Source of the DNA: Paenarthrobacter sp. JL.01a
GTDB taxonomy: Bacteria > Actinomycetota > Actinomycetes > Actinomycetales > Micrococcaceae
Assembly: GCF_025452095.1 (NCBI RefSeq)
Contig: NZ_CP104877.1
Location: forward strand, 3,410,001-3,474,000
Direction: 5' to 3'
Length of the DNA stretch: 64,000 nt
The translations under genes were made by a program, and so were the position numbers. The notes beneath the pieces were generated by a model. That model saw only the letters and a list, made by a program, of their open reading frames with translations, searched no databases and was not told the DNA's origin. Shown in pieces: positions 54,975 through 63,518 of the stretch. Positions within the stretch are counted from its first letter, which is position 1. Each line of letters starts with the position of its first letter.

Positions 54975-55889
54975 CTAGCGCTTCACCAACCGGGCAGGTC
55001 TCACCGTGGAGAGCAACGCCGACGCGTACGCTTGATGGCCGGCGTCGTTCGGATGGAAGTTCGAGTCCGCCTGCAGCTGTGCCAAGTCCAGCACGATCCA
55101 TGAATTGTCCGAATTCACTGCATGGCCCAGGAAGCGCTTGGTCACATCAACGAACACGGCGTTGGTCCCGTTCTCCGCCACGGCCTTCGCGATGGTGGCA
55201 TTGAGGGCATTCACGGCCACGTTCACCGCGATCTGGTTACTAACCGGCACAACAGTAACCCCGCCGATCACAATGTCCCCCCGGGACGGATCAAACAGAC
55301 GCGGGTATCCCATGACAACGATCGTCGCATTCGGAGCGGCGGCCTGGATCGACTGGTAGGTAAGTTCCAGTCCGGCTTCGAGACTCCCGAGGTTCTGGAT
55401 GATTCCAGCCACGGTTGCCGCGCAGGCCTGTGTGTTCGGGGTAGAGCAGGCCTGAAGTGCCAGCAGGCTGCCCCCATCGATGGCTCCGGCTGTGATGCTC
55501 ACCAGATCGGTGTCACCGGACAGCGCCTGGCTGAAGGCCAAGCCGGCGATTTGCTCCGCGACAGTCGGCGCCCCGTTGTAGAACGGACTCGGGTTGAGCG
55601 GATCAAAGGCCAGGATAGAGCCGTGGCAAGCGGCATTGGCAACGAGGTCTACCCGTTGGGAAGCATCAACCAAATCCACGTATCCGCCATCACTTTGCCA
55701 GCAGACAGCAGTTCGCGTGGGCCCACCCGCCCCCGCCGCCGGTGAAGTATGTGGCGTTGGGTGATTCGTACACTGCGGGGACGGGGGCGCCGCGGTGGCT
55801 GGAGCGGCGGTGAACCCCAAGGTGAGCGCCGCGATGGCGAGGCCGCCGACCAAAGCCGGGATCCGGCGTCGTGAATTTTGCTTTGCCAT
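54975..55889 (-). CDS. Secreted SGNH hydrolase with inverted catalytic block
   Basis: 304 residues from ATG 55889. Sec signal peptide (RRR, hydrophobic core, cleavage near APATA). Downstream motifs fit secreted lipase/esterases: VDLVANAACHGSILAF, VSITAGAIDGG and the C-terminal FHPNDAGHQAYA with catalytic His. However, the expected nucleophile block GDS is absent: residues about 36-55 read APPSPQCTNHPTPHTSPAAG. The reverse complement of 55736-55781 encodes YVALGDSYTAG, so that part of the gene is inverted (see findings). In the present orientation it probably lacks the nucleophile and is inactive. The normal Asn of block III is also replaced (GAID). Confidence 0.85.
   Translation of the reverse strand: MAKQNSRRRIPALVGGLAIAALTLGFTAAPATAAPPSPQCTNHPTPHTSPAAGAGGPTRTAVCWQSDGGYVDLVDASQRVDLVANAACHGSILAFDPLNPSPFYNGAPTVAEQIAGLAFSQALSGDTDLVSITAGAIDGGSLLALQACSTPNTQACAATVAGIIQNLGSLEAGLELTYQSIQAAAPNATIVVMGYPRLFDPSRGDIVIGGVTVVPVSNQIAVNVAVNALNATIAKAVAENGTNAVFVDVTKRFLGHAVNSDNSWIVLDLAQLQADSNFHPNDAGHQAYASALLSTVRPARLVKR
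55728..55789. repeat. 8-bp inverted repeats flanking an inverted 46-bp segment
   Basis: CGCCCCCG (55728-55735) and its complement CGGGGGCG (55782-55789) flank 46 bases of the SGNH gene. Inverting the 62 bases retains the reading frame and replaces the present residues with APPPPVKYVALGDSYTAGTG. The repeat arms are exact; similarity extends weakly inwards. Confidence 0.85.
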
Positions 55890-56047
55890 GACTAATCCCC
55901 TTTTTGCGGTGATGGGGCTCCGGCCATCCAAGCTTCAGCTGTTCGCGGATGTCGCGGCTCGCCCACCAGTCGGCCGCATACCGGGGCAATGTGTGGCCAG
56001 ATTACGCCTGCATGGCAGAGGGGAAAAGACCTCGCAGCATGGTGTTC

Positions 56048-56476
56048 TCAGGCCTGGGCCCGCCGGCGGTACAGGATATTTCCCACCAGCGAGACAACGC
56101 CGCCAATCACCATGACGACACCCACCAACGGCAACAGCGCTACTGCTTTCTTCGACGACCCCTCGAGGGGAATTTCCAATGTTCCGGCAACGTCATCCGG
56201 ATGGTAGGTGACGTCAATGGAGTCGCCGACGCGGTAGGCACAGGGCTTGGCGCTGGTGCCTGGCGGCGTCCGATAACTGATACCGTCAACCACCACAGTG
56301 GCGATGGGCTCACACAGACCTTTGCCGCTTATTTCCTGGTCAACCACAGTCCCTTGCGCGGCGACGGTCCCTTCGGGTGCCGGCGCGTTGGTGAAGATAA
56401 GCAACCACAAAATCCCCAGGACAAGGGTGATGACGGCAGAGCGGAGGCTGAACCTGGGGTTCCGGGGTGCTGTCAC
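56048..56476 (-). CDS. DUF3592-like membrane protein
   Basis: 142 residues from GTG 56476, nine bases after the stop of the upstream GNAT gene. Two membrane spans (about 14-32 and 115-135) flank an extracytoplasmic ~80-residue domain with GTVVDQEISGKGLCEPIATVVVDGISYRTPPG and VGDSIDVTYHPDD, the DUF3592 pattern. No catalytic residues known. Co-transcribed with the GNAT gene. Confidence 0.75.
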   Translation of the reverse strand: MTAPRNPRFSLRSAVITLVLGILWLLIFTNAPAPEGTVAAQGTVVDQEISGKGLCEPIATVVVDGISYRTPPGTSAKPCAYRVGDSIDVTYHPDDVAGTLEIPLEGSSKKAVALLPLVGVVMVIGGVVSLVGNILYRRRAQA

Positions 56477-56484
56477 GGCGCCGG

Positions 56485-57081
56485 CTACGCCCCGTACTTG
56501 TACAACCGGTACTCCAGGCCGTTCCGCACTGCGGGCCACTCGTGCTCCAGGATGGAGAAGACCACCGTGTCCCGGAGCACGCCATCCTTGGTGCGCGAGT
56601 GGTTCCGGAGCACCCCGTCCTGCTTGGCTCCCAAACGCGCGATCGCCTCGCGGGACTGGTGGTTCAACCAGTGCGTGCGGAACTCCACGGCCGGGCACCC
56701 CAGGGTTTCAAACGCGTGCCTGAGCAGGAGCAGTTTGGAATCCGGGTTGGTCCCCGTACCGTGAGCCGACGTCGCGTTCCAGGTGGAACCAATCTCAACC
56801 CGCGGGGTGGCGGCGTCGATGTTCATGTAGGTGGTCATGCCGATGAGCTTGCCCGTGGCGTTGAGCCGCGTGGCGAAGGGCAGCATTGAACCTGCCTCCT
56901 GAAGCGACAGCCGGCGTTCGATCTCCGCAGCCATTCCCCCAGGCGTGGGAACGGAGGTGTACCAGAGCTTCCACAGGTCACCGTCACGGGCGGCGTCGGC
57001 TAGACCGTCGTGGTGCTCCGGCGCCAACGGCTCCAGGGTCACGAATTTGCCGGTGAGGGTGATGGGTTCGATTGAAGTCAC
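56485..57081 (-). CDS. GNAT-family N-acetyltransferase
   Basis: 198 residues. Starts TLTGKFVTLEPLAPEHHDGLADAA; acetyl-CoA region EIGSTWNATSAHGTGTNPDSKLLLLRHAFETLG and NHQSREAIARLGAKQDGVLRNH. This is the RimJ/RimL-like branch with a Gly-Thr-Gly-Thr-Asn acetyl-CoA loop. Precedes the DUF3592 gene on the same strand and is 26 bases downstream of paaH. Confidence 0.92.
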   Translation of the reverse strand: MTSIEPITLTGKFVTLEPLAPEHHDGLADAARDGDLWKLWYTSVPTPGGMAAEIERRLSLQEAGSMLPFATRLNATGKLIGMTTYMNIDAATPRVEIGSTWNATSAHGTGTNPDSKLLLLRHAFETLGCPAVEFRTHWLNHQSREAIARLGAKQDGVLRNHSRTKDGVLRDTVVFSILEHEWPAVRNGLEYRLYKYGA

Positions 57082-57107
57082 CCGGCTAGCCTAACCGGCT
57101 CCAACGC

Positions 57108-57971
57108 TTAGTCGTTCCAGTCGAAGAAGCCCTTGCCCGATTTTCGGCCGAGCTCACCGCGCGCCACTTTGTCGCGCAGGATCTGCGGCGGGGCGAAGCG
57201 GTCGCCCAGTGTGGAATGCAGGTACTCGGCGATCCCCAACCGGACGTCCAGCCCCACAATGTCCGTAGTCTTCAGCGGGCCTGTGGGGTGCTTGTAGCCA
57301 AGGACCATCGCGGCGTCGATATCCTCGGCGGACGCGACGCCCTCCTCCACCATGCGCATCGCTTCCAAGGCAATGGCAACGCCAAGCCTCGAGGACGCAA
57401 ATCCAGGAGCGTCATTGACGACGACGGCGGTCTTGCCGAGTGCCTCGGTCCAGCTTTTCGCCGCTTGAGCCAGTTCGGGAGACGTCTCTTTGGCCAGCAC
57501 CACTTCGATCAGCGTGGAAGCAGGCACCGGGTTGAAGAAGTGCAGCCCAACAAAGTTGGCGGGCCTGCGGAGTTCATTCGCGAGTCCCGTGACGGACAGC
57601 GAAGATGTGTTTGAGGCCAGGAACGCATCCCCTGACAAGTGGTCTTCCACGGCTTTCAGCGCTGTGACCTTGAGGTCGAAATCCTCGGGAACGGCTTCGA
57701 CTACAAGGCCACAGTGAATGAAGGACTCGTAGTCTGTGGAGGTGCTGAAGCGGGACATGGCTTCTTCGGCAGATTCGCTGAGTGTGCCACGGGCTGCGGA
57801 CTTCGCCACGGCTTCTGCCACGCGTCCGTGGGCGCCCGCTGCGGCCTCGTGATCGCGCTCCACCACTATCACCGTGGCGCCCTTGGTGAGGAAGGCGTGG
57901 GCGATGCCGGCGCCCATCCGGCCACCGCCCAGGACTCCTACAACGTGCGGGATGGAGGGAACGGCTGTCAT
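57108..57971 (-). CDS. paaH: 3-hydroxyacyl-CoA dehydrogenase PaaH
   Basis: 287 residues. NAD-binding GVLGGGRMGAGIAHAF (12-27), catalytic-domain signature GLHFFNPVPASTLIEVV (His of the HxxE dyad), APGFASSRLG and the end GRKSGKGFFDWN. Oxidises 3-hydroxyadipyl-CoA in the lower phenylacetate pathway, though hydroxybutyryl-CoA activity is also possible. ATGA overlap with the paaF stop. Confidence 0.92.
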   Translation of the reverse strand: MTAVPSIPHVVGVLGGGRMGAGIAHAFLTKGATVIVVERDHEAAAGAHGRVAEAVAKSAARGTLSESAEEAMSRFSTSTDYESFIHCGLVVEAVPEDFDLKVTALKAVEDHLSGDAFLASNTSSLSVTGLANELRRPANFVGLHFFNPVPASTLIEVVLAKETSPELAQAAKSWTEALGKTAVVVNDAPGFASSRLGVAIALEAMRMVEEGVASAEDIDAAMVLGYKHPTGPLKTTDIVGLDVRLGIAEYLHSTLGDRFAPPQILRDKVARGELGRKSGKGFFDWND

Positions 57972-58795
57972 TTCTGGGTCCTATCCTGCGTAGCTTCGGC
58001 TTCCTTCTTGTCCGCCGACTTCTTGTCCGCCGACTTCTTGTCCGCCGACTTCTTGTCGAGGAACGCCTGCATGCGGTCAAACTTTGCCTGGGATTCGAAG
58101 AGTATGCCCTGCGCCAGGGTGTCGATGAGGGGGTGGGCCTCCGCCGGAGCATGGAACACCGATTTGGTGATGCGAACGGCCATCGGGTCCTGTCGGCCTA
58201 TCCGGTCGGCAAGGGCGTGTGCTTCCACCATCAGCTCCGGCGCTTCAACAATGGAGGTGATGAGGTTGATCCGGAGTGCTTCTTCGGCCCTGAGGACCGC
58301 GCCCGCCAGGAGGATTTCCTTGGCTTTCGGTTCCCCCACGAGTTCCTTGAGGCGCCACGTGGCACCCGCGGCAGCCAGGATGCCGAGGCCCGTCTCCGGG
58401 TTTCCGATCCTGACGCTTGGCGTGCCGATCCGGAAGTCTGCGGCGTAGGCCAGCTCCGCTCCCCCACCGAGGCAATAACCATCCAGGGCGGCAATGACAG
58501 GCATTGGCAGCTTGGCGATGCGGACAAAAATCGTTGAATTGATGCCCTGCAATGCGTCGTCCCGACGTCGTTCACGCAGCTGTCCGATATCGGCGCCCGA
58601 GGCGAACACCCCATCGGTCCCGGCGATGATCAGCACTTTCGGGTTTCGTTCAAGCTCGGCGCACACCGCGTGGAGCTCATCCACCATCGTCTGGTCGATC
58701 GCATTGCGGACCTCGGGACGGTTTAACAGCACGATAAGCCGGTCCTCGCGGTCCTCGACCAGGAGCGCTGTGAAGTCTTCGGGATTCAGTGCCAT
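57968..58795 (-). CDS. paaF: Enoyl-CoA hydratase PaaF
   Basis: 275 residues from ATG 58795. Crotonase motifs: FASGADIGQLRERR, ALDGYCLGGGAELAYAADFRIG and NPETGLGILAAAGATWRL. It hydrates 2,3-dehydroadipyl-CoA in the PAA pathway. ATG overlaps the thiolase stop (TAATG). The C-terminal ~30 residues are a Lys/Ala/Asp repeat (KKSAD x3) encoded by a 15-bp tandem repeat, an unusual tail for this family. Confidence 0.9.
   Translation of the reverse strand: MALNPEDFTALLVEDREDRLIVLLNRPEVRNAIDQTMVDELHAVCAELERNPKVLIIAGTDGVFASGADIGQLRERRRDDALQGINSTIFVRIAKLPMPVIAALDGYCLGGGAELAYAADFRIGTPSVRIGNPETGLGILAAAGATWRLKELVGEPKAKEILLAGAVLRAEEALRINLITSIVEAPELMVEAHALADRIGRQDPMAVRITKSVFHAPAEAHPLIDTLAQGILFESQAKFDRMQAFLDKKSADKKSADKKSADKKEAEATQDRTQK
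58004..58061. repeat. 15-bp tandem repeat in the paaF 3' end
   Basis: CTTCTTGTCCGCCGA occurs three times in succession (58004-58018, 58019-58033, 58034-58048) and again partially, encoding (KKSAD)3-4. Unit length is a multiple of three, so copy number changes keep the frame. Confidence 0.9.
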
Positions 58796-60021
58796 TACAC
58801 GCCTTCCAACAGCATTGCAGTTCCTTGGCCTACACCGATGCACATGGTGGCCAGACCGAGCTTGGGTCCCGTGGCCGAGGCCAGCTCGCGTTCCATCCGG
58901 CCCAGAAGTGTGATGGCGATCCGCGAGCCGCTGGAACCGAGCGGGTGCCCCAAACTGATGGCGCCGCCGTCGTTGTTGACGATGTCCGGGTTCAGTCCAA
59001 GGCGGCGCATGCTGGCCAGGGACTGCGTGGCGAAAGCTTCGTTCAGTTCCACGGCTCCGAGCTGGTCAACAGTGAGCCCGGTGCGGGCGAGGACCTTCTG
59101 CGTGGCAGGAACGGGGCCGATGCCCATGATTTCCGGTTCGCAGCCTGCGGAGGCGCCGTCGATAATCCGGGCGCGGGGCGTCAGGCCGAATTTTTGGATG
59201 GCGGCCTCGGACGCGACGATGATGGCCGAGGCACCGTCATTGAGGGTGGAGGAGTTGCCTGCCGTGACCACGGATCCACCGGGAACAACCGGCCGCAGAC
59301 CTGCCAGGACATCCATGGTGGTTCCCTCGCGCGGGCCTTCGTCTGTGTCCACCACGGTTTCGGATTTCCGGGATTTGACGGTGACCGGAACGATCTCGTC
59401 CTTGAAGCGCCCACCGGCAATGGCTGCCAGGGCGCGCTCATGCGAGCGGACCGCGAAAGCGTCGGCATCCTCGCGGGAGATGTTGTCCACACGGCCGACT
59501 TCCTCGGCCGTTTCAGGCATGGAGTAGGTCATCTTGCCATCGCGGGACAGCTCGCCCTTGGTGAAGAGTGGATTGACGAAGCGCCAGCCGATGGAGGTGT
59601 CGAAGATCTGGCCCGGCTTGGCGAACGCGGTGGCGGGCTTCTCCTGCACCCACGGCGCCCTGCTCATGGATTCCACGCCGCCGGCCACCACGATGTCCGC
59701 AGCACCGGATTTGATCATCTGGCCGGCCATGATGATGGCGCTCAGGCCAGAGGCGCAGAGGCGGTTTACGGTGATTCCGGGGATGTGCAGGGGAAGTCCG
59801 GCCAGGAGGGTTGCCATGCGGGCGACGTTGCGGTTCTCTTCACCTGCGCCGTTGGCGTTGCCGAGGATTACCTCGTCGATGGAGTCAGGGTCGACGCCGG
59901 CACGCGCCACCGCTTCCCGGACCACCAATGCTGCGAGGTCGTCGGGTCGGACGGAGGACAGTGCGCCACCGTAGCGCCCGACAGGCGTACGTGCGCCGCC
60001 AACAAGAAAAGCCTCGACCAT
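58795..60021 (-). CDS. paaJ: 3-oxoadipyl-CoA/acetyl-CoA thiolase
   Basis: 408 residues from ATG 60021 (GAAGGA upstream). Thiolase motifs: NRLCASGLSA (Cys 89), VAGGVESMSRAPW, GHPLGSSGSR (His), CIGVGQG (Cys). Cleaves 3-oxoadipyl-CoA to succinyl-CoA and acetyl-CoA. First gene of the paaJ-paaF-paaH operon, preceded by a PaaR-like palindrome. The symbol rests on operon context (PcaF-type is the alternative). Confidence 0.9.
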   Translation of the reverse strand: MVEAFLVGGARTPVGRYGGALSSVRPDDLAALVVREAVARAGVDPDSIDEVILGNANGAGEENRNVARMATLLAGLPLHIPGITVNRLCASGLSAIIMAGQMIKSGAADIVVAGGVESMSRAPWVQEKPATAFAKPGQIFDTSIGWRFVNPLFTKGELSRDGKMTYSMPETAEEVGRVDNISREDADAFAVRSHERALAAIAGGRFKDEIVPVTVKSRKSETVVDTDEGPREGTTMDVLAGLRPVVPGGSVVTAGNSSTLNDGASAIIVASEAAIQKFGLTPRARIIDGASAGCEPEIMGIGPVPATQKVLARTGLTVDQLGAVELNEAFATQSLASMRRLGLNPDIVNNDGGAISLGHPLGSSGSRIAITLLGRMERELASATGPKLGLATMCIGVGQGTAMLLEGV

Positions 60022-60064
60022 GAGAACATCCTTCGCGAAAGAGAAAGGGACCGGCACGGAATAA

Positions 60065-60086
60065 TATACCGACCGTTCGTTCTATA
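60065..60086. promoter_or_regulatory. PaaR-like operator upstream of the thiolase gene
   Basis: TATACCGACCGTTCGTTCTA (continues two bases) shares ACCGACCGTTCGTTC with the paaA site, 15 bases identical. It lies 44 bases before the paaJ start. Confidence 0.8.
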
Positions 60087-60104
60087 AAGATTACACGGCC
60101 CAGC

Positions 60105-60142
60105 GGGCGGGTCAACAGATGAAGCTCTCCGCCTGACCGCCC
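60105..60142 (-). terminator. Hairpin downstream of pentapeptide gene
   Basis: GGGCGGGTCA (60105-60114) and TGACCGCCC (60134-60142) form a 9-bp stem with one bulge, 11 bases past the pentapeptide gene stop. Moderate terminator. Confidence 0.55.
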
Positions 60143-60152
60143 CTCCACCGCC

Positions 60153-60809
60153 TCAGATCACCCGGATTCCAAGGTGTCCGGCCAGCAAGGGCGCCATTAA
60201 GCTCAGTTGGTAATCGTCGATGACCACCCCCGCAAGCCCTGCAAGGCCATTGATTCCGCGGAATTCCGAGGTCCGTAAGTCCACGTCCTTGAGCTTGGCA
60301 CCTGTGACATCCAGGGTACCGATGGTGCAATTCTTCAAAGCCACCCGCGTCCCCACGCAACCCCCAAGATCGAGCTCGTTGATGATGCAATCCGAGATCT
60401 GGACGTCCATGAGCTTGGAGCCCCTGAGGTTCACGTAGTCCAGCTTCCCGCCGTCGATCCGGACCGAGCGCCAGGTGCCCTCATAAAGTTCGGCCGACCC
60501 CCAGCGTGGGTTGCTGATCTCCACGTCCTGCCAGGAGGTACGCGCAGCCATCAGCACGGGCGCATACGGCTCGGCCAGAACGCACTCCCGGAACGTTGCC
60601 CCACGCAGTTGAGCCTCGTTTAAGGACACCCCGTTGAACTCACATTCGATGAAATCCGCGCCGCTGAGTTCCTCGCCATCGGCGGAAACCCTGGTGAGCC
60701 GGACGCCGTCGTACCGTTCGCCGCGCTGGAACTCCGGAGCGTCGTCGTCGCGCAGTTCTTCCAACCGCACCGGGGAAATCTTCGGGGCTGCAACCTTCGC
60801 TGCCGCCAT
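60153..60809 (-). CDS. Pentapeptide-repeat protein
   Basis: 218 residues from ATG 60809. Imperfect A(D/N)LxX-type repeats are seen: ELSGADFIECEFNGVSLNEAQLRGATFRECVLAE, LDYVNLRGSKLMDVQISDCIINELDLGG, GTLDVTGAKLKDVDLRTSEFRG. It folds as a right-handed quadrilateral helix, seen in DNA-mimic gyrase-protection proteins and others. No signal peptide. Function unknown. Confidence 0.88.
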   Translation of the reverse strand: MAAAKVAAPKISPVRLEELRDDDAPEFQRGERYDGVRLTRVSADGEELSGADFIECEFNGVSLNEAQLRGATFRECVLAEPYAPVLMAARTSWQDVEISNPRWGSAELYEGTWRSVRIDGGKLDYVNLRGSKLMDVQISDCIINELDLGGCVGTRVALKNCTIGTLDVTGAKLKDVDLRTSEFRGINGLAGLAGVVIDDYQLSLMAPLLAGHLGIRVI

Positions 60810-60950
60810 CAGAGTGACTCCGCCTTCCCGGGCTTCGCCTGTTCGGCGTTGGTATGCTGCGTCAAAGTGGTGGGTAGTTCCATGCTTCGAGCCTATCGTT
60901 GGGCCCTGACAAAAGCTCCGACCGCTGGAGCCGGAAGGAGAACCGCACCC

Positions 60951-61679
60951 ATGGTCACCATTGATTTGAGCACGCCAAGCCAAGCGGCAGGGGGCTCGTC
61001 CGCTCTGAAGGGCTACCTCGCCGAACCCACGGGAGCGGGACCGTTTCCCGGTGTTGTGATGATCCACGAGGCCTTTGGACTGAACGATGTGATGCGCCGC
61101 CAAGCGGATCGCCTGGCGGCGGCCGGCTACCTCACACTCGCGGTGGACTTGTACAGCGACGGCGGTCCAGGACGCTGCCTGGTCGCCACCATGCGCTCCA
61201 TGCTTTCAGGCGCAGGCCGGGCCTTCACGGACGTGGCCACCGCTCAGGATTGGCTCCGGAAGGACGGAAGGTGCACCGGAAAGGTGGGCGTCATCGGCTT
61301 CTGTATGGGCGGAGCTTTCGCGCTGCTGGTCGCCAACGACGGCTTCGATGCCGCATCTGTGAACTATGGCCAACTTCCGCGGGACCTGCACAGCGCCCTC
61401 GAAGGCGCCTGTCCCATGGTCGCCAACTACGGGGCCAAAGACCGGACCCTGCCCGGCGCTGCGGCCAAGTTGGAACAAGCCCTCTCCGAGCTCGGCATTG
61501 AGCACGACGTCAAGGAATTCCCGACGGCGGGCCACGCCTTCATGAACGACGCGCCGGTTGGCCCCAAACCACTCCGACCGCTGATGCGGGTCATGGGAAT
61601 CAAGCCTGATCCCGCCTCTGCCCCGGAAGCCTGGCGGCGCATCGAGGAGCATTTCGCCAAGTACCTTCGGGACCATTAA
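60951..61679 (+). CDS. Dienelactone hydrolase family protein
   Basis: 242 residues from ATG 60951 (GGAAGGAG upstream). Alpha/beta hydrolase with catalytic Cys 118 in GFCMGG (the dienelactone-hydrolase nucleophile), Asp in the ANYGAKDRTLPG region and His in AGHAFMND. Hydrolyses dienelactone-type esters; could work in aromatic degradation. Divergent from the pentapeptide gene. Confidence 0.9.
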   Translation: MVTIDLSTPSQAAGGSSALKGYLAEPTGAGPFPGVVMIHEAFGLNDVMRRQADRLAAAGYLTLAVDLYSDGGPGRCLVATMRSMLSGAGRAFTDVATAQDWLRKDGRCTGKVGVIGFCMGGAFALLVANDGFDAASVNYGQLPRDLHSALEGACPMVANYGAKDRTLPGAAAKLEQALSELGIEHDVKEFPTAGHAFMNDAPVGPKPLRPLMRVMGIKPDPASAPEAWRRIEEHFAKYLRDH

Positions 61680-61685
61680 CGCAAA

Positions 61686-61735
61686 CGGCGGGCGCCCCTC
61701 AAGGTGACGTAATCACCGGAAGGAGGCACCCGCCG
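61686..61735. terminator. Nested hairpin between convergent genes
   Basis: CGGCGGG (61686-61692) pairs with CCCGCCG (61729-61735), enclosing GGTGA/TCACC (61703-61717). It serves as the end of both the hydrolase and the permease genes. Confidence 0.65.
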
Positions 61736-61752
61736 TCGAGCGTTAATAGACG

Positions 61753-63216
61753 CTAGCTGAACAGTTCGCTCTTGGGCTCGTTGTTCTTGACCTTCTGCCA
61801 GCCAAGCCACAGCACCAGGGCAAAGAACGGGATGGTCGCCAGGGTCCAGAGGCCCAGGAGGAACACATCGCCGGTGGCCTTGTCAGTCATGGTGTCGAAA
61901 CCGATCAGCACGGTGATGGCCAGCAGAGCCACCAGGCCGAGCCAACTGGTCCACGGTGAGCCGGGCATCGGCAGGGAGGACACGGCACCCTTCTTCTTCC
62001 GCAGGGCGATCTGGCTTGCGAAGATCGAACCCCACGTGAAGATGACGCCAATGGAGGCGGTGTTCAGTGCGAGGTCGAAAGCGTGCGAACCGCCGAGCCA
62101 GATGTTCAGCAGGATACCCACCAGGTAGACACCGCCGATGGCCAGGATCGCCGCGTACGGCACATGGCGGGAGGACATCTTGGTCAGCCACTGCGGGGCG
62201 TGGCCGTTGTTGGCCATGGTGCGGAAGATGCGGCCGATCGAGTACAGGCCGGAGTTGCAGGACGAGAGCGCGGCGGTGATGACGATCATGTTCATCACAT
62301 CGCCCATCCAGCCCAGGCCCATCTGCCCGAACACCGTCACGAACGGCGAGGTACCGGCCTTGTACTGATCGGAGGGCAGCAGCATGGCAAACAGGGTCAC
62401 GGAACCGACGTAGAACACCACGATGCGGAGCACGACGGCGCGGATCGCCTTGGGGACTTCACGTTCCGGGTTTTCCATCTCGCCTGCGGTGATGCCGACG
62501 AGTTCGATGGCGTTGTAGGCGAAGATCACGGCGTTGAGGACGAGGATCATCACGAGGCCGCCCTTGGGGAACATGCCGCCTTCGTCGTGGAACAGGTTGG
62601 CTACGGACGCGTGGCCCTCGCCCACCTTGGCGTTGGTGACAACCATGAACGTGCCAACAGCCAGGAAGATTACGATCGCGGCAACCTTGAGGCAGGATGC
62701 CCAGAATTCGAACTCGCCGAACGCCTTGACGCTGAACAGGTTCACGGCCACCAGCAGCACCAATGCTGCGATGGCGGAGAGTTCAATCGGCACGTTGGGG
62801 AAGAAGAACTGGAAGTACAGGCCGATCGCGATGAGCTCGGCGATGCCTGTCATGGCCCAGTTGATGAAGTACATCCAACCGGACAGGTAGGCGCCCTTCT
62901 TGCCGAACATCTCGCCGGCGTAGCTCACGAAGGAACCGGAGGTCTGGCGGTACATGATGAGTTCGCCGAGGGCGCGCATCAGCAGGTAGGCGATGACGCC
63001 GGCAATGGCGTAGGAGAAAATCAGGGCCGGGCCGGTGGAGGCCAGGCGGCCACCGGCACCCATGAAGAGGCCGACGCCGATGGCGCCACCCATGGCGATC
63101 ATGGTGACGTGGCGGCGGCTCAGGGTCTTCTTGTATCCCTCGGCGCTGAGGGAGGAACCGACGGCGGTGGTTGAGGCCGTCTGGTTCTTGAGATCTGTGG
63201 GGGTACTTTGCGGCAC
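61753..63216 (-). CDS. Amino-acid permease (APC/AAT family)
   Basis: 487 residues from GTG 63216 (AAGGAA five bases upstream); the frame extends further but without coding signs. Twelve predicted spans, beginning after YKKTLSRRHVTMIAMGGAIGVGLFMGAGG, the AAT-family entry motif, with ELIMYRQTSGSFVSYAGEMFGKK and NAIELVGITAGEMENPEREVPKA. Transports amino acids (GABA, Asn, Phe-type permeases) by proton symport. Likely monocistronic. Confidence 0.92.
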   Translation of the reverse strand: MPQSTPTDLKNQTASTTAVGSSLSAEGYKKTLSRRHVTMIAMGGAIGVGLFMGAGGRLASTGPALIFSYAIAGVIAYLLMRALGELIMYRQTSGSFVSYAGEMFGKKGAYLSGWMYFINWAMTGIAELIAIGLYFQFFFPNVPIELSAIAALVLLVAVNLFSVKAFGEFEFWASCLKVAAIVIFLAVGTFMVVTNAKVGEGHASVANLFHDEGGMFPKGGLVMILVLNAVIFAYNAIELVGITAGEMENPEREVPKAIRAVVLRIVVFYVGSVTLFAMLLPSDQYKAGTSPFVTVFGQMGLGWMGDVMNMIVITAALSSCNSGLYSIGRIFRTMANNGHAPQWLTKMSSRHVPYAAILAIGGVYLVGILLNIWLGGSHAFDLALNTASIGVIFTWGSIFASQIALRKKKGAVSSLPMPGSPWTSWLGLVALLAITVLIGFDTMTDKATGDVFLLGLWTLATIPFFALVLWLGWQKVKNNEPKSELFS

Positions 63217-63440
63217 AGCTGTTCCTTGTGGGTTGGGGTATTGCTGTTGTGGTTGCGCCGGTGCCGGAGCACGGGCGGCTTTTGCACACAAAATTCGGAG
63301 TATCCGGCTTTTCGGAATCCGCTGTGTGATGCAGGCCGCAGAACGCCGAACGTTCGCGCAACCCGTCCATCTTACGGCATGTGACGGCGGACCCGTGACG
63401 CAGGCAACAGCACCTCCCCCAATGCGGTTCTCCAATGGAT

Positions 63441-63472
63441 TGCCTAAATAAAACTTTTCGGTATGCCTAAAT
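63441..63472 (+). promoter_or_regulatory. Direct repeats upstream of mntH
   Basis: TGCCTAAAT occurs at 63441-63449 and 63464-63472, 23 bases apart, in the AT-rich leader 46 bases before mntH. Spacing near two helical turns suggests a regulator site such as MntR/DtxR type; this is inferred from position and known regulation of mntH. Confidence 0.45.
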
Positions 63473-63518
63473 TTCGCTATCCTCGTAATGAGTACCCCCC
63501 CAACGACGAGGAACCCCG

